From: Strigamia acuminata
Taxonomy: Eukaryota; Arthropoda; Chilopoda; Geophilomorpha; Linotaeniidae
Reading direction: 5' to 3'
NCBI GenBank assembly: GCA_949358305.1
Contig: OX442319.1
Coordinates: 10,230,001 to 10,294,000, forward strand
DNA: 64,000 bases
In this document: piece after piece, positions 56,485 to 64,000 of the stretch
Layout: each line of letters begins with the position of its first letter
How positions within the stretch are numbered: the stretch's first letter is position 1
Notes under the pieces: generated by a model
The model's database searches: none
What the model was told of the DNA's origin: nothing
Seen by the model: the letters and a program-made list of their open reading frames with translations, nothing else
Made by a program: the position numbers and the translations under genes

Positions 56485-57624
56485 ATGGCGTTCTTAACAC
56501 TTCCCATCATCTCGCTCGAACGTGCTAGTTTAGTCAAAACTGCAATCAACTTGTGGAAATTTGTGGAAATTTCTCAAGAATTCCTTGACGTCCTTTATAA
56601 ATCTTTGTTTTTTACTAGTTTACGGGCCCGTTGGTCAGATATTGAGAATACCGTTAGTGAAAAAGCCGACTGTTTGGTTTTGCTTCTGTCTTTTAAACTT
56701 CGAATACGCCAAATACTCCCGTCCATTGGACAAGAGATACTCGAATGGCTGAAATGGCGAACAAATCGAGCTCTTGGACGCGACATTTGGATTAAATTGG
56801 TGGACTGCATTCAATTCATCTCGTGGACGACGCGTGGAAAAGTGGACGCGACGGAAACAGTCTGAGTGCTTTCTAAACTGGATAAAGTGTTCACATTGGA
56901 TCAAAGATACAGAATCGCGTGTATGTTTTGTGTCCGAGACGTTGTCGAAGTATTGTGGCAGCAGTTTCACGATCTGCCAGCGGAGTTCAAGTTCAATTGC
57001 GATCCAACGATGCAAAAGATGTTGAGTTATTGGACCGATGTCATGACGCACGTCGAAAAAAGCAATAAGGTTGAGATGTTTGACTTGCTGGTGGACACCG
57101 ATAATGTGAGTGGGCTGAAATACCTGTGGTCGACGTTAACGAACGACGGAAGAAACGAATACGTTCATTCGTTGAATCCTTGGTTATGTAAGAAAGAAAT
57201 CAATTTCTTGTTTTTTTCGCAATTGAACGAGCGTGGACTGGAAATTTATTTCGATCCCGAACCTGGCCTGTTTATTTGTCTCGGTTTGCGACAGCTCCTA
57301 CGTGATTGGGTGTATGTGGATTTGTTTTTAGGTGTCCCGAACCGTTTTCTTGCACTATCAGATGTATCGTATGTTTATCAGTTAGTCAAGTTGGCGGCGG
57401 AGAAAATTTGTGAAAATCCACACGATGAAAGATACAAGCTGTGTTTTGCCCATTTGTTGGCGAATGCTTCGTCCGAGCAGAAAAGGATTCTCATTCTATC
57501 CGAACTGATGAATTCCGACTGTTGTATTTTCTTATTACACAAGGCAAAGGATTCAGCAAGTATTAATTTGTTGTTAAATAATGCGAGTGAGGAGGAAAGG
57601 AATATTATATTTTCACGTTTGTAG
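56485..57624 (+). pseudogene. helical-family member 2, interrupted by one stop
   Basis: It is about 90% alike at DNA level to the intact copy at 58,720-59,853 and has the same start (MAFLTLP, then ERASLVKTAINLWKF). After VDATETV the codon is TGA at 56,863-56,865, where the intact copy has CGA (Arg) in ETARVL. The frame then continues open for another 252 codons to the normal end (NNASEEERNIIFSRL). One C-to-T change therefore explains the break. The promoter region and TATATATATATAT stretch are kept. It could be a very young pseudogene, a polymorphic null or a sequencing error. Confidence 0.8.
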
Positions 57625-58139
57625 TGTTGCAGAAGAATTGAAAAAATTATTTTTAAATGTATTTAAATCAATTTATTTAATCAGTAGTGCTGATAAGGAG
57701 ACGAATATTTAAAAAAAAAATTGAGGTTTTGTAATTTGAATAAAGTAATTTGTTGCTTGTTAAAAACTGTTTAAATTTGATTGAATTATTTGACCATGCT
57801 GTTACGGTAACGAACAACGCGTCATACATATCATAAATTGTAGTTGAAAAATAATGTTTAGAGAAATTCATTCAAAGATGTTTTAATTAATTTTGTTGCA
57901 ACTTCACGGTGTAGGCAAAGTAGTGTAAAAAGACACTTGCTGGAAACAAATGTAATTTCCTATTGAAATTTTTATTTTCTTTGTTTCTTGCAAAAACAAT
58001 CGAGATATGTCATGGGAGTCAGTCAGGTTCTACTCGGCTCGCTGCAACTTTGTTATTGGAGTAGTCGTCTTTGCTGGGACGACTACCTGGGGTTAAAAGG
58101 CCATGAATATTTAAATTTTAAATTTTTTTTAATTTTTAA

Positions 58140-58380
58140 TTTTTTTAATGTGGGCCCTAAAAAAAGAACAATAACTTTTTAGAGCATTCAAATAAAATAA
58201 AATCAATTTTTAGGGCAACAAAACTAAGAAAAACCGATTTCTGGGGCACCAAAACTAAAATGTCAATTTTTGGGGCGCCAAAACTAAGAAAAATCAATTA
58301 TTTGAGCACCAAAACTAAGAAAAACCAATTTTTTGGGCACCAAAACTAAGAAAAACCAATTATTTGGAGTACACAAATGT
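58140..58380 (+). repeat. second copy of the GGGGCACCAAAACTAAG minisatellite
   Basis: GTGGGCCCTAAAAAAAGAAC at the start and the 31-bp units that follow match 54,729-54,990. The array lies between the two tandem helical-family genes and was copied together with its flank. Confidence 0.85.
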
Positions 58381-58719
58381 TGATTCGGGAATTTATACGA
58401 TGGCTCGTATCTGTAAACTCCGAAGGAAGCTCGCGGTGGCTTACAGATATAGGCGATGGTTCACGGCGAGAGGTTTTGCTTGTGACGACGACGGTGAGTC
58501 CTAGATAATTCAACGGGACTCACAATTTTTAATCTCCAATAATCGAAATACTAAATTTAATTAACACAAACTCCCCTTTAATAGCTTCACTGCAATGTCT
58601 GTCGTGTGCTGTTTCGTCGGTTTAACGTTACGAATATTCTGGATTAAATACGTGTCCACTTAAATGCAGTATATATATACATTACCATAATTATTTGAAT
58701 CATTCTTGTTTTACGAAAC

Positions 58720-59853
58720 ATGGCGTTCTTAACACTTCCCTTCGTCTCGCTCGAACATGCTAGTTTAGTCAAAACTGCAATCAGCTTGTGGAAATTTAAC
58801 CCAAGTACTTCTCAAGTATTCCATGACAACCCTCATGAATATTGGAATAGTTTACAGTGGTCAAAAATTGAGAACGCAGTTAGTGAAAGAGCCGACTGTT
58901 TGGTTTTGCCTCCGTCTTTTAAACTTCGAATACGCCAAATACTCCCGTCCATAGGACAAGAGATACTCGAATGGCTGGATTGGCGAACAAATCGAGCTCT
59001 TGGACGCGACATTTGGGTTAAATTGTTGGACTGCATTCAATTCATCTCGTGGACGACGCGTGGAAAAGTGGACGAGACGGAAACAGCCCGAGTGCTTTCA
59101 AAACTGGATAAAATGTTCACATTGGATCAAAGATACAGAATCGCGTGTATGTTTTGTGTCCAAGATGTCGTCGAAGCATTGTGGCCGCAGTTCCACGATC
59201 TACCAGCGGAGGTCAAGTTCAATTGCTATCCAACAATGCGAAAGATGTTGAGTTATTGGACCGATGTCATGACGCATGTCGAAGGAAGCAATAAGTTTGC
59301 TTTGTTTCACTTGCTGGTGGAAACAGATAATGTGAGTGGGCTAAAATGCCTGTGGTCGACGTTAACGGAAGATAAAAGAAACGAATTCGTTCATTCGTTG
59401 AATTCTTGCTTTTGGTTAGGTAAGAAAAAAATCACTTTCTTTTTTTTTTCGCAGTTGAACGAGCGTGGACTGAAAGTTCATTTCGATCGTGATCCTTGCG
59501 TGTTTGTGTGTGTTGGTTTGCGACAGCTTCTGTCTGATTGGGTGTATGTGGATTTGTTTTTAGGTCTCCCGAACCGTTTTCTTGTACTAAGAGATGCGCG
59601 GTATGTTCATCAATTAGTCCAGTTGGCGGCGAAGAAAATTTGTGAAAATCCACACGATGAAAGATATAAGCTGTGTTTTGCCCATTTGCTGGCGAATACT
59701 CCGCCCGAGCAGAAAAGGGATTTCATTCAATTCGAAGTGATGAATTCCGTCTGTTGTATTTTGTTACACAAGGCAAAGGATTTAGCAAGTATTAATTTGT
59801 TGTTAAATAATGCGAGTGAGGTGAAAAGGAATATTATATTATCACGTTTGTAG
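58720..59853 (+). CDS. helical-family protein, member 3 (intact)
   Basis: A single-exon ORF of 377 aa, function unknown. Landmarks in order are MAFLTLPFVSLEHASLVKTA, LVLPPSFKLRIRQILPSIGQ, WTTRGKVDETETARVLSKLD, LSDWVYVDLFLGLPNRFL, KKICENPHDERYKLCFAHLL and LLHKAKDLASINLLLNNAS. The predicted character is all-helical, soluble and slightly Cys-rich. It is a tandem duplicate of 56,485-57,624: upstream (about 58,520-58,720 against 56,315-56,485) and downstream (to about 60,140 against 57,930) flanks also match. An ATATATATAC stretch about 45 bp before the ATG may act as TATA box. The more distant relative at 31,101 shares 30-40% of residues by eye. Confidence 0.82.
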   Translation: MAFLTLPFVSLEHASLVKTAISLWKFNPSTSQVFHDNPHEYWNSLQWSKIENAVSERADCLVLPPSFKLRIRQILPSIGQEILEWLDWRTNRALGRDIWVKLLDCIQFISWTTRGKVDETETARVLSKLDKMFTLDQRYRIACMFCVQDVVEALWPQFHDLPAEVKFNCYPTMRKMLSYWTDVMTHVEGSNKFALFHLLVETDNVSGLKCLWSTLTEDKRNEFVHSLNSCFWLGKKKITFFFFSQLNERGLKVHFDRDPCVFVCVGLRQLLSDWVYVDLFLGLPNRFLVLRDARYVHQLVQLAAKKICENPHDERYKLCFAHLLANTPPEQKRDFIQFEVMNSVCCILLHKAKDLASINLLLNNASEVKRNIILSRL

Positions 59854-60367
59854 TGTTGCAGAAGAGTTAAAAAAATTATTTTTAGAGAAGTTAATTCAAA
59901 AATATTTATAAATCAATTTATTTAATCAGTAGTGATGATGAGGGGAAGAATACTTAAAAAAAATTGAGGTTTTGTAATTTGAATAAAGTAATTTGTTGCT
60001 CGTTAAAAACTGTTCGCTTGTATAAAACAGGAACAAATGAATAATTTATGACAAAAAACAAAAAAACGAAAAATAATGTTTAGAGAAATTCATTCAAAGA
60101 TGTTTTAATTCATTTTGTTGCAACTACACGGTATAGGCAAAGTAGTGTAAAATGATATTCAATCATTTTCAATCATTTTCCGCAGCACCAGGTTTTGCCA
60201 AACCGGATACCCACAATGCAACGTAAATCACACGCCGAAATGTTCAGTCCACGTGATGACTCACAAACAACGATACTACCGCCACCTACGTATATAGCAA
60301 GTCCCGTTGATTAAGTCACAAAACTGCACGAATTGACTTTGCAAAACACGGAAACACAGCGCACGAA

Positions 60368-61917
60368 ATGCAGACTTCACGGACATGGTTTAACACCATC
60401 ATTTATTTGACGATTGCATTCAACACTGCCACAACAACCGCCGCATCAACCAACCACCGAGCCACACACAACAACGCGTCTTCGATGACCTGTGCACCCG
60501 AACTCAGCTACAATTTCGTGACCAAAACCTGCGTGGACAACGACACCGCGCTGCGCATACAGCGAAGACCGTCGTGCAAAAACATATCGCTCGAACCCAA
60601 CTTCGTCCTCATCCAAAACGGGCGTTTATTCGTGACCGCAAATGGCGAAAACGTGTCCACCGACCACTACAACATCCAAAACGACAACTCCACGTCCTTC
60701 TGCTACCCGTTGAGCCCGAAATTCCGCGCTTGTCAACGCTGGGGCCTCTACCCCGACGAGTTCCAACTCCACAACGGCGGACTGACCCTCCGCTTGACCG
60801 ACACAAACGCCACAATCTCCGCGGGAGACTTCGACTTAAACGAGGCGAAATTCGGCGTGATCTGCGTGCGCAATTCGCGCTATAAAACCTACGTCGTGGA
60901 CGCGTACGCCACGTCGTGGATCATCTCCGCCGTGAGTCTCTTCGCGTCTCTGGTCATCTACGCACTCACCAACCGGAAACTGACCTACCAAACGAAAACG
61001 ATGATGTGCCACATGCTAAGTTTGTTCGTTTTCTACGTTTTACTGACCATCCGAGCTTGGGGCCCCGAAATGGACTTGGAATTCTGTTTCGGCTACAGCG
61101 TCGTCGTGCATTACTTTTTCCTCGCGTCCTTCTTCTGGACCAACGTTTTGGCGTTCGATATTTGGAAGAATTTGCCTCGGTTTGCGGCGAATGTGGTGAC
61201 CCCGGCTAAAGACCGGAAGAGGTTTTTGTTCATGTCCGTTTACGCGTGGGGAGTTCCGGTTTTGATCGCGGCGGGCGCGGTGTTGACGGACAGATTTGCG
61301 CCGGAAGAGAGCACGTTTCGACCGCAGTTCGATCGACATTGCTGGTTCATTGAGATCGAGTCGAGGATCATCTTCTTGTACGGTCCTGCGGCGGGGATTA
61401 TCGGAGCGAATGTCATTTTTTTCGGGCTTACGGTGTGGAGTTTGAAGAGGCTCAGTAAGGAGACGATGATGGCCAACAAGAAGATTCACTCGCAATTGTA
61501 ATTTATATTTGTTTTGGGTTTTTATTTTTATTTTATTTTATTTATTATTGTTTTATTTGCAGGACGAGAATGTACATGAAGTTGTTGATCGTGATGGGAT
61601 TGTGTTGGATCATGGAGATTATATCTGGAGTTATAGAAAAAGACGACCGGTATTGGTATTTCACGGACATCGTGAATGGACTTCAAGGATTTTTCCTTTT
61701 TCTGGTCTACGTGTGCAAAGCGAATGTTTTGCGCGATTTATTGGCGTTGTGGATCAAATACGTTAAGGTTGGAAGTGGATTATGCACGAAAAGGACGACT
61801 GATGTGGGTAAATTCACGACACCTCAAAGGAAATCGACATTGCATCCGGACCAAGCGGACACCGTAGATTCGTTGTCACTCTCACTGTCGATGAACTCGA
61901 GAAGTTTTAATCCATGA
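60368..61917 (+). CDS. Methuselah-like GPCR
   Basis: A class B-related receptor of the arthropod Methuselah family, implicated in stress resistance and ageing in flies. Exons 60368-61497 and 61563-61917 join across a 65-bp intron in phase 2 to 494 aa. It has a signal peptide (FNTIIYLTIAFNTATTTAA), then a Cys-rich ectodomain of about 150 residues (CAPELSYNFVTKTC, QNGRLFV, FCYPLSPKFRACQRWGLYP, FGVICV), then seven hydrophobic segments from residue about 182 (SWIISAVSLFASLVIYALT) to the last TM in exon 2 (DIVNGLQGFFLFLVYVC). The cytoplasmic tail is Ser-rich. Potential N-glycosylation sites (NIS, NVS, NDNST, NAT) lie in the ectodomain. Family assignment is secure; ligand unknown. Confidence 0.9.
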
Positions 61918-62153
61918 ACACATCGAACGACAGATTTTGTTTTTGTTTCAAAATGACAATTTGTTTTCTTTTTATTGAAATAATAAATCAAGTGTAAAAA
62001 TTTAGGCTTAAAATTTACTGATTTTAGTATTTTTTGTGTTATGACGCTCCAGATAATTGATGAGACACCGCTAGAGGGAGATGACGGTGACGCACAGCCA
62101 TTTTGGCGTAGGAAATATTTTCTTTTTTTGACATTTTATTTAGAAATTTATTC

Positions 62154-63044
62154 ATGGAGTCGATTGAAATTCTTGTGTTGCATGGTATGTTTAATGTAGA
62201 CTTATTATCTATTCAAAAATATAAATATTTTGATCCAATTCTTTATTTTCTTTCAGGAACACTAAAATATTCCATTTCTATTCCCAATGAAAACACTTCA
62301 GAACCTGCCACTGTTACAGAATTAGCAGAGAAATTGGAAGAGATTTCTGGTGTTCCTATCCTACATCAAAGACTTATAACCAAAGGTTCAAATAACCAAA
62401 AATTATAATGGAATTGAAATTTCTAATACATTTCTATTCGTATAGGCAAAGTATTATCCAAAAGGGAAATTCCATTGATGTCGTCTGGAATCAAATCTGG
62501 ATGCAAAATTGTGTTAGTGGACAAAAGAGTGAGATTTTGACACATATTTGCAAATATTTTGACTAAAATTAATTTTTGTTTAGCCAAATTTCATGTTCAA
62601 ATCAGTGAAAAGCCTGGTGGAAAGCTTGCAAAACAAACTGGAAATCATAGTGATTGATTCGAATATATTGAAGAGAGTAAATCCACAGATTTAAGCTCGA
62701 AAGATTAAATTAAAATTGTTAAAAATGTATTTTTATTAATTAGGGTGTTGTGGAGAGCGATTTTGGGTGCAAGATGCTGCGTAAGTTATTGCTGAAACGG
62801 GTGAAACACTTTAATGAGAAATTCATGGAGTCGTCAGAGCAGTTTGAGGCAATGACGTTTAAAGGAATTAGCAAAATGACGAAAACACAAAGGAGGTGTT
62901 TGGCAGGCCGAATAAAGGTGCTGAGTTAGTTACTTGTTGATTTTTTTTAAAAATATTAATATTAATATTTAATAGAAAATGTTGCGCAGAAGAGAAGAGG
63001 TTAATGACGTTATTCAGACATACTGCATAGAATTCTTGAAATAA
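62154..63044 (+). CDS. BAG1: BAG1-like Hsp70 co-chaperone
   Basis: BAG1 proteins bind the Hsp70 ATPase domain as nucleotide-exchange factors and dock to the proteasome through a ubiquitin-like domain. Six exons (62154-62184, 62257-62385, 62446-62528, 62584-62676, 62744-62917, 62976-63044) join in frame to 192 aa, with introns of 55-72 bp. The ubiquitin-like half reads VTELAEKLEEISGVPILHQR, then IPLMSSGIKSGCKIVLVDK, like the corresponding part of animal BAG1. The helical BAG half follows (NFMFKSVKSLVESLQNKLE, then MLRKLLLKRVKHFNEKFMES). It lies 236 bp downstream of the Mth-like stop on the same strand. Overall length is close to the short animal BAG1 form. Confidence 0.85.
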
Positions 63045-64000
63045 ACGTTTATTTGCTTCCCACTAATGGTTGAATTTAAATTGATTGATTGAACAAGGTT
63101 TGAGAGTTAACTTAACTCAATATTTGAAAGAATAATGGTCCTCACCGAACACCGTAATTTCCTAGTGTTTATTCTAATCCACAGATGGCGCTACCGAAAA
63201 AGAAAAACGTGAGAAAACTCTGTTTTGTGAATACTGAATAAAAATAGAATACATTTCTTGGAAACAAAAACAAAACAAATGATTTTTCAGTATAAAATTC
63301 ACATAATTAAAAATTAAAATTGGCCGCCATCTTGAAATCAAGTGACATACTGACATCGGATGCAAAGGCGACCATTTCCCCAAAAAAGCACAGTTTTTCA
63401 CCACAAATTATAAAATAAACAAATAAAAACAATTTGTCCAACAAAAAGTTCAGACGGTGCAAATTGAGCTAACAACTGACGTCGTATAAACGTTTCCTGG
63501 TAATTAGTGATGTCATTTAGACGCTTCCGTAGATTATGAAAATATTTTTATATTCACGGGGTGCGTTGGTATTTGATTGATACTTAAATATTATATTTTA
63601 TTATCAAATTATTTAAATTTATATTTGTTAAAAAATTGTGCTGATGATCGTTTTAAATGGTTTCAAATTGTTTGTAAATTTTCGGTTTGTGGCAAAATAC
63701 AAAGTTAACACTAGAGTGCGAGTGCATCGAGCTTAGGCTTCCGTTTGCACGTTGGATTGTGGGTAAACGTCACTTCTTTCAACATGGACAGCATCAAGGC
63801 TACTTGAATGATGGAGTCTCGTCGGGCACTGGCACGTAAATCTTTCCTTTAAATCGCACTGCACAAAGAAATGCCTCTCCAACTAAATCTGGAAACATAT
63901 TGCGGCTAAATTGATCATATTGTGCCAAATGGATTTTTATTTTAGCGCCGTAACAGTGCGCATGTCCTCTAAACTGTCATGAAGGGCTGTGCGTACGTTT
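63045..64000. other. 3' flank of BAG1 and dispersed repeat shared with 35-36 kb
   Basis: 63,136-63,420 and 63,478-63,775 match 35,062-35,310 and 35,820-36,190. They include the CCACAGATGGCGCTACCGAA word and a TTGGATTGTGGGTAAACGTCA segment, but carry no BTB coding sequence. From 63,780 to the end nothing coding is recognised. Confidence 0.6.

Noticed and set aside
1-64000. CRISPR arrays, bacterial operons, tRNA or rRNA genes
   Set aside because: Tandem repeats here lack the unique-spacer layout of CRISPR, and all recognised genes are animal genes with introns. I noticed no tRNA cloverleaf or rRNA core, though a covariance scan was not possible.

Overview
Eukaryotic, metazoan DNA, almost certainly arthropod and probably insect. 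The genes have short introns (about 54-75 bp in several genes) with GT/AG borders. The products include a transmembrane semaphorin of the Sema-1a type, a Methuselah-like GPCR, a BAMBI homologue and a BAG1 homologue. There is a degenerate tract of the arthropod telomere unit TTAGG. Intergenic DNA is AT-rich and packed with small inverted-repeat transposons (MITEs), broken transposases and 16-31 bp tandem repeats. The order or species cannot be read from the window.

Layout. 1-7,798: non-coding, with a 21-bp minisatellite and several MITEs. 7,799-18,105 (+): fourteen exons of a Sema-1a-like semaphorin, lacking the signal-peptide exon(s), then a long 3'UTR. 19,140-22,800: intergenic with MITEs. 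22,864-23,486 (+): a six-exon gene, all junctions in phase 0, for a 106-aa secreted Cys-containing protein that I do not recognise. 25,803-28,017 (+): a five-exon SAM-methyltransferase-like gene. 28,650-36,260: a rearranged region holding a small frameshifted gene, two broken pogo-like transposases, a broken and an intact intronless BUD13 C-terminal gene, a BTB gene that shares its 5' end with the BUD13 gene, and the first member (31,101-32,261) of an unrecognised helical family. 36,870-43,900: transposon-rich (a 684-bp TIR element, Ty3/gypsy and Tc1-like remnants, a stray copy of a BAMBI coding fragment). 43,976-48,279 (-): BAMBI, three coding exons, with two MITEs in intron 1. 50,282-53,309 (+): an endonuclease-G-like protein that lacks the DRGH catalytic motif and carries about 500 residues of disordered sequence. 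53,561-55,630 (+): a Gly-rich unknown protein. 56,485-59,853 (+): a tandem pair of the helical family, the first broken by one stop codon. 60,368-61,917 (+): Methuselah-like GPCR. 62,154-63,044 (+): BAG1. The end repeats sequence from 35-36 kb.

There is no operon logic. Semaphorin, BAMBI, Mth, BAG1 and BUD13 are ordinary animal genes for guidance, TGF-beta/BMP modulation, GPCR signalling, Hsp70 co-chaperone and splicing functions. The less ordinary parts are the phase-0 microexon secreted protein, the EndoG pseudoenzyme, the helical family and the BUD13/BTB pair with a common leader. Exon borders were read by eye from splice sites and reading frame. All family assignments come from remembered motif similarity, not a search.
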